Positions 42,022 through 51,193 of a stretch of DNA of 64,000 nt are shown in pieces; position 1 is the first letter of the stretch; each line of letters starts with the position of its first letter. Source of the stretch: Ilumatobacteraceae bacterium (GTDB lineage Bacteria; Actinomycetota; Acidimicrobiia; Acidimicrobiales; Ilumatobacteraceae). Where the stretch lies: assembly GCA_024643255.1 (NCBI GenBank), contig JAHENF010000003.1, forward strand, positions 64,260-128,259. The letters run 5' to 3'. The translations under genes were made by a program, and so were the position numbers. The notes beneath the pieces are model-generated. The model ran no database searches. It saw only the letters and a list, made by a program, of their open reading frames with translations, and was not told where the DNA came from.

Positions 42022-43452
42022 ATGAGCACGCCGCTCGCCGAGAACTCGTCGATCGGGCCCCTCGAGGCCTTCTGGCGGTACCGCGCCTGGACCGTGCCCG
42101 TCACGCTGGTGATCGGGCTGTTGGCCGGGCTGTTCGTGCTCGCGACGTCGGGCACGTCGACCGCGTCGACGACCCTCTACCTCACCGACCCGCGTGGCAC
42201 CCCGGTGTTCCGCGACGGCTCGAGCACCCCGACAGATCTGAGCAGGTACGCGCGGCAACGGGCCGAGTTCGCCGACTCCGCCGAGGTCCACGAGGCCGTC
42301 GCCGCGGTGATCGACGGTGAGACCGTCGAATCGATCGATGACGCCGTCGTCACAGGGACCACCTCGACCTCGGACGTCAGGATCGACTGCACCGCCGACA
42401 ACGACGATCTGGCGCTCCAGATCTGCGACGAGGTCGTCACCGCCTACCTCGACCTCACCGAGCGCGACACCGCCGCACGCGCGGACGCGCTCGTGAACGC
42501 GTTCCTTGCAGAGCGCGACCGCCTCGTCGAGGAGAACGGCGGGCAGTCGACCATCGATCAGATCGACTTGCAGATCGCCGAGGTCAGGTCCGAAGCGGCA
42601 CTGATCGGCAACGGCGTCGAGTTCGTCGAACCGGCCGAGGTGAACCAGAACTCCCGCATCCTGCCTGCCCTGCAGTACGCGATTGCGGCCTTGCTGTTCG
42701 CCGCGTTCGCCACGGCGATCGTGGCCTGGTTCCGGGCCGGACGGCGACCGGTGGTCGCGTCGAGCTCGGATGCCACTGCCACGTTGGATGCCCCGCTGCT
42801 GGGTGAGATCACCGAGCCACCGGGCGCGCTGTTCGATCCCGCCGCGCCACCGGGCGCGGCGTATCAGCTGCTCGCCACCAGCCTCGGCGCCGTGAACCCC
42901 CAGGGCGGGGTGGTGCTGACCGCGACCATCACTCCCAGCCACGAAGCCCCCGAGACCGTGGCGCGCCTCGCCGTCGCCGCGGCCCGTGAGGGTCGCAGGG
43001 TGCTCGTCATCGACGCCAACCTCCACGACCGAGGTGTCAGCCGCCTGTTCGGATTCGACCAGGGGGTCGGCGGATTCACCGAGCTGTTGGCCGGCCTCGC
43101 CGCGCTCGACGACGTCCGACGTACGGTCGGTGTGGGCGGACAGGCTCACCTCGATCTGTTGATCGGCGGCAGGGCCGTCGACGATCCCGCCGGGCTGTTC
43201 CGGTCGCAGGCCGCCCGGTCGACCCTGCACGCGGTACGCGGCAGCTACGACCTCGTCCTGATCGACGTGCCCTCGCTGCTGGCCGTGGCCGACGGCTCTG
43301 CGCTCGCCGGCGACGCCGACGGCATGATCCTGATCGTCGAGCGTGGCACGGACGCCCGCGACCTCGACATCGTGCGCCAGCGACTCGAGGTCCTGCGCAC
43401 CGATCTGATCGGTGTCGTGTACGACCACCGCGCGCACGATCACGGGCGGTGA
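42022..43452 (+). CDS. Wzz/BY-kinase-like polysaccharide co-polymerase with degenerate P-loop
   Basis: 476 residues. The N-terminal part has a Wzz-like arrangement: helix at about 24-45 (TVPVTLVIGLLAGLFVLA), periplasmic stretch, second helix at about 215-238. The C-terminal domain resembles CpsD/Wzc kinase folds: VLVIDANLHDRGVSRLFGFD (Walker A' region), YDLVLIDVPSLLAVADGSALAGDADGMILIVERG (Walker B and following). The Walker A loop that should read GxxGxGKS/T reads TPSHEAPETV, and there is no C-terminal tyrosine cluster. It is therefore probably catalytically inactive and acts only in chain-length control. Its stop overlaps the flippase-polymerase start (GTGA). Confidence 0.78.
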   Translation: MSTPLAENSSIGPLEAFWRYRAWTVPVTLVIGLLAGLFVLATSGTSTASTTLYLTDPRGTPVFRDGSSTPTDLSRYARQRAEFADSAEVHEAVAAVIDGETVESIDDAVVTGTTSTSDVRIDCTADNDDLALQICDEVVTAYLDLTERDTAARADALVNAFLAERDRLVEENGGQSTIDQIDLQIAEVRSEAALIGNGVEFVEPAEVNQNSRILPALQYAIAALLFAAFATAIVAWFRAGRRPVVASSSDATATLDAPLLGEITEPPGALFDPAAPPGAAYQLLATSLGAVNPQGGVVLTATITPSHEAPETVARLAVAAAREGRRVLVIDANLHDRGVSRLFGFDQGVGGFTELLAGLAALDDVRRTVGVGGQAHLDLLIGGRAVDDPAGLFRSQAARSTLHAVRGSYDLVLIDVPSLLAVADGSALAGDADGMILIVERGTDARDLDIVRQRLEVLRTDLIGVVYDHRAHDHGR

Positions 43453-46202
43453 CGATGGGACGCCGACCGCTCGGTGCGATCATCTCGCAGCTGATCGTCG
43501 CCGGATCGAGCCTCCTGCTGTCGTTGGTCGCCCTGCGCGAACTCGGCGCGTCCGGCCTCGGCGTCTTCAGCCTGTTGCTCGGGATCCTGATCACGGTCAA
43601 CTCGGTGCAGACCGGGTGGATCGGCGACTCGCTCACCGTGATGGACCGGTTCGACCCGGGCATCCGACGCGCACTGTTCCAGTCCCAGTGGGTGGCGCTC
43701 GCGTTGATCGCCGTCGTCACGTTCGCGCTCGCAATGCAGATCGACGGCGTCGACGGTACGACCGCTGCGCTGTTCGCCCTGGCGTCGGTCGCCTGGGCGG
43801 TCGAGGAGACCTTCCGGCGCATCCTCATCGCGCGGCGCGAGTTCTGGTCGCTGGTGGCGAACGACAGCGCGTTCGCGACCGGTTCGTTCGGCCTGCTCGC
43901 CGTGGCGGTGGGAACCGGCAGCGCGATCACGATCGAGACCATGGTGCTGTCGTTACTCGCCGGCGCCGTCGTGGCGATCGGTGCGGCGATGGTGCAGCTG
44001 CCCCGCGTCGAGGTCCTCCGCGGACCTCTGGGGCCGTCGCGCATGCGCGAGCTCGCATCGTTCGCCGGGTGGCGAGCGGTTCAGGTCGGCCTTCGTCCCG
44101 GGACCATGGCGCTGATGCGGGCGCTCGTCGCCACCACAGCGTCGCTGACCGCGCTCGGTCAGCTCGAGACCGCTCGGCTGCTGGTCGCGCCGGTGCTTAC
44201 GATCGTCAACGGCGCCGGGGTGTATCTGCTCCCCACCTACGCCAACCAGGTTCGCCGGGGCACCCTGTTTCGCCCATCGGTTCGCCGTGCGATGTTCGTC
44301 GTCGGTGCGCTCGCCGCGGCATATGGCGCGATCGCGGTGGCGCTGCGCGGTGTACTCGTCGACCTCTTGACCGATGGCTCCACGGCCGTCAGCGTGGGAG
44401 CGCTCGTCTCGTGGGCGACGTTCGCGCTCGCGTTCGGCCTCGGCGTCCCACCCGGAAGCGCGACGGTGGCACTCGGCCGATCGCGTCGGACGTTCGCGAT
44501 CCGCGCGGTCGACGCCGCCATCGGGCTCGTCGGTGTCGCGATCTTTGCGGCACTCGGATGGATCGACGCCGTGCCGGCCGGCCTCGCCCTCGGGGCGTTC
44601 ATCGGCGCAGCGCTCCTGGTTCGGTCGCTGCGAGTCGAACGCGACGGCGATCCGACCGCAACGGTCGAGTCGGTCGGCGATGACCCCGACGTCGCCACGT
44701 TCGATGGCGAGGCCGAGGTGGCCCCAGCCGCTGCCCATTGGAGCTGGATCGATTCGACGCCGATCTCGTCGCCTGCGACACCTCCTCCCCCACCTCGACG
44801 CCCGACTCCTCCCCCACCTCCTCCCCATCGACCCGCACCTCGACCCGCTGCGGTGACCACGGCGCCGACACGACGACCTCGACCGGTCGCACATCGCACG
44901 CCGCGCGTCGACTGGCACCGCGAACTCCTCTGGCTCGTCCCGCTGCTGCTGATCGTCGCCACCGAATTCAAGATTCGACGACGCAGCATCGACGACGTCC
45001 TGACCGGCGCCATCGACCCGATGATCGCCTTCGAACTCGTCGTGTACGCCGTCGTCGGTGTGTGGGCGCTCTGGCGCCTCGTTCCATCGACGCCCCGATG
45101 GTCCGCACTCACGATGGTCATGTGGGGATACATCCTCACCACCTCGGCAAGCGCGCTCTATTCCACCTTCCCCATGCTGGCCCTCGCCAGGTCCGTCCAG
45201 CTCATCGTCATCGGCACGGTCGTCCAGCTCTTGGCGAGCGAAGGAACGCCGCGGACCGTCAGCCGGTTCCTGCACGGCTGGGTCCTGTTGCTCAGCGGTT
45301 CGATCGTCGCTGGTCTGTTGTACGTCGCGCCGACGACGGGGCCGCAGGAGGGGCGGTTCACCTGGCTCTCGGTGCACAGCGTCAGCGCCGGATCGATGCT
45401 CGCGTTGTCGGTCCCGGTGCTGTTCGGGTTGTGGCTCAGCTCAGCACGCCGTCCGCTGGCGTGGCCTCGCTGGATCTACGGTTCGCTGTTCGTCGTCCAC
45501 CTCGTCTTCCTGCTGCTGACCCGGACGCGCGGGTCGATCGGCGGCGCGATCGTTGCTGTCGCCGCGATGGCGTGGCTGTCGTCAGGGCGCCGGATGAGGC
45601 CTGAACTCGTCCTGGGCAGCCTCGTCGTCGGCGGTGCGCTCGCGCTCGCGTTCGGACGCCAGGTGCTCGAGTTCATGACCCGTGGCGAGACCGTCGACCA
45701 GATCGGTACCTTCAACCGCCGCACCGAGATCTGGTCGCTCGCCTGGCAGTCGTTCCTCGAGCATCCGTTCTTCGGGCTCGGTCTCAGTTCGGCCAAGGGC
45801 GTGTTCTTCGACGAGACCGGCCTCGGTGGAGCCCACAACGCCGCGATCAACGTCATGATCGATGTCGGCCTCGCCGGGCTCGTCTGGTGGTTCGCCCTCC
45901 TGATCGGCTCGCTCGTCCTCCTCGGGCGGCTGCGCGGCGTCGAGCGACGATCGTCGATCCTGCTGCCGGGCGCGACCGGGCCGGCGCGTTCGGACACCTT
46001 GATCCTCATCGGGTTGTTCACGGCGATGCTGGTCAACAGCATCACCACCGAAGGCCTCGGTGCGGGCGTGAACGTCTCGGCGATCTGGCTGTTCGTCGTC
46101 GCCGCGTGGTTGACGATCCTCGACCGCAGTCAGCTCGAGACGCGTGCAGCGCGACAACGCGAGCCGGCCGCCGACCGGATCGCGAGCCCCGCAGGACGTT
46201 GA
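43449..46202 (+). CDS. Wzx-type flippase fused to Wzy/O-antigen ligase-type polymerase
   Basis: 917 residues. The first about 400 are a multi-helix flippase-like domain (MATE/Wzx polysaccharide exporter family): ISQLIVAGSSLLLSLVALRELGASGLGVFSLLLG, with many hydrophobic helices. A Pro-rich linker (about 443-480; TPPPPPRRPTPPPPPPHRP) follows. The remainder is another multi-pass domain of the O-antigen ligase/polymerase type, with a family-typical loop QIGTFNRRTEIWSLAWQSFLEHPFFGLGL and HNAAINVMIDVGLAGL. The two functions (translocating the lipid-linked repeat unit and polymerising it) are usually separate proteins. The start is GTG 43449 or ATG 43455. One continuous frame crosses the linker, so an assembly artefact is unlikely. 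Confidence 0.8.
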   Translation: MTMGRRPLGAIISQLIVAGSSLLLSLVALRELGASGLGVFSLLLGILITVNSVQTGWIGDSLTVMDRFDPGIRRALFQSQWVALALIAVVTFALAMQIDGVDGTTAALFALASVAWAVEETFRRILIARREFWSLVANDSAFATGSFGLLAVAVGTGSAITIETMVLSLLAGAVVAIGAAMVQLPRVEVLRGPLGPSRMRELASFAGWRAVQVGLRPGTMALMRALVATTASLTALGQLETARLLVAPVLTIVNGAGVYLLPTYANQVRRGTLFRPSVRRAMFVVGALAAAYGAIAVALRGVLVDLLTDGSTAVSVGALVSWATFALAFGLGVPPGSATVALGRSRRTFAIRAVDAAIGLVGVAIFAALGWIDAVPAGLALGAFIGAALLVRSLRVERDGDPTATVESVGDDPDVATFDGEAEVAPAAAHWSWIDSTPISSPATPPPPPRRPTPPPPPPHRPAPRPAAVTTAPTRRPRPVAHRTPRVDWHRELLWLVPLLLIVATEFKIRRRSIDDVLTGAIDPMIAFELVVYAVVGVWALWRLVPSTPRWSALTMVMWGYILTTSASALYSTFPMLALARSVQLIVIGTVVQLLASEGTPRTVSRFLHGWVLLLSGSIVAGLLYVAPTTGPQEGRFTWLSVHSVSAGSMLALSVPVLFGLWLSSARRPLAWPRWIYGSLFVVHLVFLLLTRTRGSIGGAIVAVAAMAWLSSGRRMRPELVLGSLVVGGALALAFGRQVLEFMTRGETVDQIGTFNRRTEIWSLAWQSFLEHPFFGLGLSSAKGVFFDETGLGGAHNAAINVMIDVGLAGLVWWFALLIGSLVLLGRLRGVERRSSILLPGATGPARSDTLILIGLFTAMLVNSITTEGLGAGVNVSAIWLFVVAAWLTILDRSQLETRAARQREPAADRIASPAGR

Positions 46203-46225
46203 CCTGGGCACCTTAGGATGGCGAC

Positions 46226-47158
46226 ATGGCAAGAGTGGTCGTCACCGGCGGAGCAGGCTTTCTCGGATCCCACCTGTGTCGCGCCCTGCTCGAGCGCGGT
46301 GACGAGGTCGTCGCACTCGACAACCTCATCACCGGGTCGATCACCAACATCGAAGAGTTGTTCGGAGCGGGATTCACGTTCGTCGAGCACGACGTCAGCA
46401 CGCACGTCTGGGTACCGGGTCCTGTCGACGTCGTCATGCACCTGGCGAGCCCGGCAAGCCCCGTCGACTTCGAACGCATCCCCATCCAGATCCTCAAGGT
46501 CGGCGGCCTCGGGACGCACAACACGCTCGGGCTGGCGCTCGCCAAGGGGGCTCGCTACTTCCTCGCCTCGACGTCCGAGGTCTACGGCGACCCGCTGGTG
46601 CACCCCCAACCCGAGGAGTATTGGGGCAACGTGAATCCGATCGGGCCCAGGGGCGTCTACGACGAGGCCAAACGGTACGCCGAAGCGATGACGATGGCCT
46701 ACCACCGACACCACGGCGTCGATGTGCGCATCGTCAGGATCTTCAACACGTACGGCCCGCGGATGCGACCCGACGATGGGCGCGCCGTGTCGAACTTTCT
46801 GGTTCAGGCGCTACGCGGGGAACCGATCACGATCTTCGGCGACGGTGGGCAGACACGCTCGTTCACCTACGTCGATGACGAGATCCGGGGGTTCCTGGCG
46901 CTGCTCGACTCGGATGTGAACACACCCATCAACATCGGCAACGACAACGAGTTCACCATTGCGCAGTTGGCCGAGTTGGTCCTCGAGGTGACGGGATCCA
47001 CGTCGGAGCTCGTCCATCTGCCCCTGCCCGTCGACGATCCGATGCAGCGCAAGCCCGACCTCACCAAGGCCCGCACGTTGCTCGGCTGGGAACCGACCGT
47101 GCAGCTGCGCGAAGGGCTCGAACGCACGTCGGCGTACTTCTCGTCCCGCGTGCTCTGA
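46226..47158 (+). CDS. UDP-glucuronate decarboxylase (UDP-xylose synthase)-type epimerase
   Basis: 310 residues. Short-chain extended SDR with [99 protein letters not shown] (Tyr-xxx-Lys) and [22 protein letters not shown]. These are the hallmark blocks of UXS, which decarboxylates UDP-glucuronate to UDP-xylose using NAD. TAGGAT (46214-46219) lies 6 nt before the ATG. UDP-glucose dehydrogenase, encoded convergently next to it, makes its substrate, so this pair yields UDP-xylose for the polysaccharide. Confidence 0.93.
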   Translation: MARVVVTGGAGFLGSHLCRALLERGDEVVALDNLITGSITNIEELFGAGFTFVEHDVSTHVWVPGPVDVVMHLASPASPVDFERIPIQILKVGGLGTHNTLGLALAKGARYFLASTSEVYGDPLVHPQPEEYWGNVNPIGPRGVYDEAKRYAEAMTMAYHRHHGVDVRIVRIFNTYGPRMRPDDGRAVSNFLVQALRGEPITIFGDGGQTRSFTYVDDEIRGFLALLDSDVNTPINIGNDNEFTIAQLAELVLEVTGSTSELVHLPLPVDDPMQRKPDLTKARTLLGWEPTVQLREGLERTSAYFSSRVL

Positions 47159-47183
47159 GCCGTCGCGCCGGTTCCGAGAGCGG

Positions 47184-48503
47184 TCAGCGGCGACCGACGC
47201 CGTCGTACTCGAAGCCGGCCTCTCTGACGAGGTGGGGATCGAACAGGTTGCGGGTGTCGACGATCGAGACGCCGGGCCGGCTCCGCGCGGCGAATGCGGC
47301 GAGCTCGATCTTGGCGAACTCCGGCCACTCGGTGAACACGGCGATGACGTCGGCGCCCGATGCGACCTCGAGCGGGTCGTCGAGCAAGTGGATCCCATCG
47401 AGGACCTGTTGCTGATGCGGCGTCAACTCACCGGTCGCGGTGGGGTCGTATGCCTGCACCGACGCTCCGAGCCGACGGAGTTCCTCGATGATCGCCAGGG
47501 CCGGCGACTCGCGCAGGTCGTCGGTGCCCGCCTTGAAGGTCAACCCGAGCCCACCGACGGTGATCCCGGACAGGTCGTGGTCGGGCCGCCGTGCAGCGGC
47601 GGCGATCTTGGAGACCATGCGTTCGAGTTGCTCGTCGTTGACGTCGATCACGCCGCGCATCATCGTGAAGTTGTACCCGTGGTCCTCGGCGATCTTGACG
47701 AGCGCCCGGGAGTCCTTCGGGAAACAGCTGCCACCCCAGCCTGGGCCCGGCCGGAGGAATTGCATGCCGATGCGCTTGTCGGAGCCGATGCCCTCGACGA
47801 CTGCGGCCACATCGGCACCGACGGCCTCACACATGGCGGCCACCGCGTTGACGAAGCTGATCTTCATCGCCAGGAACCCGTTGGCGGCGTACTTGATCGT
47901 CTCGGCCGAGGCCGGATCGGTGATGTGGATCGGCGTGTCGATGCTTCCGTACAACTCCGCCACACGCTCCGCTGCATCGCGGTCCGCACTGCCGATCACC
48001 ACGCGGTCCGGGTGGAGGAAGTCGTGCACGGCGGTGCCTTCGCGCAGGAATTCGGGGTTGGACACGACGAACACGTCGTCACGCTGCAGGACCCGCTCGA
48101 CGGCCAGCGTCGAGCCGACCGGCACCGTCGACTTGTTCACGACGACCGCACCCGAGCGGAGCACCGGGGCGATCTGCGCTGCAGCCTGCTCGATGTACGA
48201 CAGATCGGCGCTGCCATCGTCGCCCTGCGGTGTGGGAACGCACAGGAACACGATGTCTGCGCCTCGTGCCGCCGTCTCGGCTCCGAGCACGAACTCCAGG
48301 CGTCCCTCGGAGCGGGCCGCGTTCACGATCGATTCGAGACCTTCCTCGACGATCGGGATGTGGCCGTTGTTGAGCATCTCGACCTTGCGTTCGTCGATGT
48401 CGCCACACACGACGTGGTGGCCGAGATGGGCGAAGCAGGCCCCTGTCGTCAAACCCACGTATCCCGTGCCCACCACGGCCAGTCGGATCGGCGTGTCACT
48501 CAT
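47184..48503 (-). CDS. ugd: UDP-glucose 6-dehydrogenase
   Basis: 439 residues. NAD loop LAVVGTGYVGLTTGACFAHLGH; VFLCVPTPQGDDGSADLSYIEQ; and the catalytic cysteine in WGGSCFPKDSRAL. It oxidises UDP-glucose to UDP-glucuronate by two NAD-dependent steps through a thiohemiacetal on that Cys. The GFLAMKISFVNAVAAMCEAVGAD helix is also family-typical. A GAGGAA Shine-Dalgarno sequence lies upstream of the ATG, unlike the leaderless genes nearby. It closes the exopolysaccharide locus and feeds the UXS enzyme. Confidence 0.95.
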   Translation of the reverse strand: MSDTPIRLAVVGTGYVGLTTGACFAHLGHHVVCGDIDERKVEMLNNGHIPIVEEGLESIVNAARSEGRLEFVLGAETAARGADIVFLCVPTPQGDDGSADLSYIEQAAAQIAPVLRSGAVVVNKSTVPVGSTLAVERVLQRDDVFVVSNPEFLREGTAVHDFLHPDRVVIGSADRDAAERVAELYGSIDTPIHITDPASAETIKYAANGFLAMKISFVNAVAAMCEAVGADVAAVVEGIGSDKRIGMQFLRPGPGWGGSCFPKDSRALVKIAEDHGYNFTMMRGVIDVNDEQLERMVSKIAAAARRPDHDLSGITVGGLGLTFKAGTDDLRESPALAIIEELRRLGASVQAYDPTATGELTPHQQQVLDGIHLLDDPLEVASGADVIAVFTEWPEFAKIELAAFAARSRPGVSIVDTRNLFDPHLVREAGFEYDGVGRR

Positions 48504-48646
48504 CGGATCGATTCCTCGTTCATCAGCTGTCGGTCGCGCGGATCATCGCATCGACCGTGTCAAGAGGGTATCGGTCCCCCTTCGCCCGACCTGTACCCCC
48601 CGAACGATGGCGTCGGTGATTCCGACGAGCGATGTACCTTCGTGGC

Positions 48647-49705
48647 GTGAACGCCTTGCTGGCCCAAGCCAATCTCGACACCACCTGCGGTGCGAGCCCG
48701 AGTTGGATCTGCGAGCGACTCTTCGAGCTGACCGACGGAAACCGCGTGATCCCGGTGCTGGTCGACACGATCGTCGGCGTCGGTGTGATCCTGATCGTGG
48801 CCTGGGTCGCGTCGGCACTGGCACGCCGATACTTCGGACATCTCGTCGCACGCGTGGTCGCCCCCGACCGGGCAGCGGCATCGCGTCAGATCTCGAGACT
48901 CGGCGAGCGGGCGGTCGACCTGGTCGCCACGCCGATCGGCATCGACGACGTCGACGACCCGCGACGCGAGGCTCGGATCACCTCGATCTCCGCGGTGGTC
49001 GGCAGCACCACCACCGTGATCATCTGGTCGATCGCACTGGTGATGGTGCTCGGTGAGCTCGGCGTCGACGTCGCTCCGATGATCGCAGGGCTCGGCATCG
49101 CCGGCGTCGCGCTCGGTTTCGGCGCCCAGAGCCTGGTCAAGGACTGCATCGCCGGGCTCTTCATGCTGCTCGAGGACCAGTACGGAATCGGCGACATCGT
49201 CGATCTCGGCGAGGCGGTCGGCGTCGTCGAGAAGGTGTCCCTGCGCACGTCGGTGCTCCGCGGGGTCGACGGCACGGTCTGGCACGTCCCGAACGGTGAA
49301 GTACAGCGCGTGGGGAACAAGTCACAGCTCTGGTCGATCGCGCTGCTCGATGTCGACGTGGCCTACGACTGCGACCTCGCCGCGGCGCGTCAGGTCATCA
49401 TCGAGTGTGTCGACGAGGTCTGCGCACGCGATCAATGGGCCGACGCCGTGCTCGAGCCGCCCCAACTGCTCGGCGTCGAGGCCCTCGGTGCCGACGGCAT
49501 CACCATCCGGGTGACGGTCAAGACTCAGCCCGGCATCCAGTGGGCGCTGCAACGCAGCCTGCGCGAGGCGATCAAGGGTGCGCTCGATGGCGCCGGGATG
49601 GAGATCCCGTTCCCCCAACGCACCGTCTGGGTGCGGCGCGACGCCGGCTCCGTCGACGGCGACGATGCGCCACCGACGACCGATCCCTTCACCGCTGCGC
49701 CGTGA
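48647..49705 (+). CDS. Small-conductance mechanosensitive channel (MscS family)
   Basis: 352 residues from GTG 48647; an in-frame ATG at 48632 is an alternative, but TACCTT (48635-48640) would lie inside it and is exactly 6 nt before 48647. Hydrophobic helices precede the pore helix IAGLGIAGVALGFGAQSLVKDCIAGLFMLLEDQYGIGDIV, the MscS signature. The cytoplasmic beta domain follows (VSLRTSVLRGVDGTVWHVPNGEVQRVGN). It opens under membrane tension and protects against osmotic downshift. A second, decayed MscS gene lies at 56236-56471. Confidence 0.9.
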   Translation: MNALLAQANLDTTCGASPSWICERLFELTDGNRVIPVLVDTIVGVGVILIVAWVASALARRYFGHLVARVVAPDRAAASRQISRLGERAVDLVATPIGIDDVDDPRREARITSISAVVGSTTTVIIWSIALVMVLGELGVDVAPMIAGLGIAGVALGFGAQSLVKDCIAGLFMLLEDQYGIGDIVDLGEAVGVVEKVSLRTSVLRGVDGTVWHVPNGEVQRVGNKSQLWSIALLDVDVAYDCDLAAARQVIIECVDEVCARDQWADAVLEPPQLLGVEALGADGITIRVTVKTQPGIQWALQRSLREAIKGALDGAGMEIPFPQRTVWVRRDAGSVDGDDAPPTTDPFTAAP

Positions 49706-49720
49706 TGCCACAATGACGAC

Positions 49721-51193
49721 ATGACCGGCGCCGTCTTGGTGGGATTCGACGCCCTTGCCCCCGCGTTCGGCACCACGTGGCTCGTGCTCTGCACGGTGTG
49801 CACCCTGGGCGGCCTCGCCGCCTTCGAATGGCAACGTCGGACCGTCGCACCGCCACGACCTGGCCCTGCGAGCACGGTCACCAGGCTTCGCGACGACACC
49901 CCGGCCGTCGTCAACATGCTGGCCAACGATGCCACCGTCACCGCCGCCGGTCTGCGCGCAACGGTGATCGATCTCGCCGCACGAGGATGGCTGAGGGTGC
50001 TCCCACCCGACGACGACGACGAACTCGCCCGGGTTCGCCCGGCCGCCCAGGCCAACCAGGGCGACGCATTGCGACCCCACGAACGTCTCGTGCTCCAACA
50101 CGTGATCGCGAGGTTCACCGCCGATCGAGCGATCCCCGCCCGATACCTCGCGGTCGACATCCGCGGTTCGTGGTGGAGACGCTTCGCCGGCCTCGTCGCC
50201 GCCGAGGCCCGCGACACCGGCCTGGTCACGCGTCGCTGGCGACTGTCGGATCTCGCCGCACCGGTCGCCCTCGGCGTGCTCGCAGCCGTCTGCTGGATCC
50301 TCGGCATCCGAAGCGGATCCGACACCGCGGTCATCGATTCCGTCGAGCGACGGATCATCGCGGGCGTCCTTCTGATCGGCATCGTGGTGTTGGCGGTGCG
50401 CGTGGTCAGCGTGCTGCTCCAACCGCTCTCGACCCACACGAACATGGGAGCCGGCGTGTTGCAGGAGTGGTTGGCGGTTCGTCAGCGCCTCGATCAGGCC
50501 GGCTTCGGCGACCTCGCGCCCAGCGCTCAGGAAATCGGCGACCGACGGCTCGCGTATGCCACTGCGATGTGTGTCGCGGAAGGTGCGGCGGTCGAGCTCC
50601 CGCTGGCACGTGAAGATCATTTCCGGGCCTGGAGCACCGTGGGAGGCCGGGCCCGGCTCGTTCGTGTCACCTACCCGGTACGGCCCGGTTTCGGATTGGC
50701 GCCGCTGACGGCCATGGCCGTGGGCATCGTGATGTTCCTGGTCGGACTCCGGTTCCACAGCTGGACCGACGGCGTGGCGCGCGGCGACGGGTTCTCGTGG
50801 ATCTACGACCAGTTCCCCGACCTCGACTGGCTGATCGCCGACATCGCGACGGGGCTCACGATCCTGTCCTTCGCGCCCATTCTGCTCGGGCTCTGGCTCG
50901 CCGTCGCCGGCATCGTCGACGTCTTCCGGAGCGTCGAACGCACGGGCGTCGTCGTCCGGGCACGCCGGCCCGTCGAGGTGTCCGGTCTGCCGCGTCGATT
51001 CCGCCGGTTCCTCGATCGCGATCGCTACCGGGTGTACGTCGCGATCGACGACGGTTCGTCCGACACGATCACCGCCTGGCGCGCCACGGAGCGAACGGCA
51101 GTGCCGCAAGGGGCTCGCGCCACCGTCAAGGCCACCAGCGTGCTCGGGTGCGTGCGCAGCGCCACACCGGTGGGTCACCGACTCGACGTGTGA
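49721..51193 (+). CDS. DUF2207-like membrane protein
   Basis: 490 residues. It resembles the C-terminal part of DUF2207 membrane proteins: LRDDTPAVVNMLANDATVTAAGLRATVIDLAARGWLRV is a winged-helix-like soluble module, followed by hydrophobic segments near 185-225 and 330-400. The classic N-terminal beta-rich DUF2207 domain is absent, so this is a shorter variant. Function is unknown; family proteins are predicted membrane-associated. CACAAT (49709-49714) is 6 nt before the ATG. It overlaps the convergent methyltransferase gene by 19 nt. Confidence 0.7.
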   Translation: MTGAVLVGFDALAPAFGTTWLVLCTVCTLGGLAAFEWQRRTVAPPRPGPASTVTRLRDDTPAVVNMLANDATVTAAGLRATVIDLAARGWLRVLPPDDDDELARVRPAAQANQGDALRPHERLVLQHVIARFTADRAIPARYLAVDIRGSWWRRFAGLVAAEARDTGLVTRRWRLSDLAAPVALGVLAAVCWILGIRSGSDTAVIDSVERRIIAGVLLIGIVVLAVRVVSVLLQPLSTHTNMGAGVLQEWLAVRQRLDQAGFGDLAPSAQEIGDRRLAYATAMCVAEGAAVELPLAREDHFRAWSTVGGRARLVRVTYPVRPGFGLAPLTAMAVGIVMFLVGLRFHSWTDGVARGDGFSWIYDQFPDLDWLIADIATGLTILSFAPILLGLWLAVAGIVDVFRSVERTGVVVRARRPVEVSGLPRRFRRFLDRDRYRVYVAIDDGSSDTITAWRATERTAVPQGARATVKATSVLGCVRSATPVGHRLDV

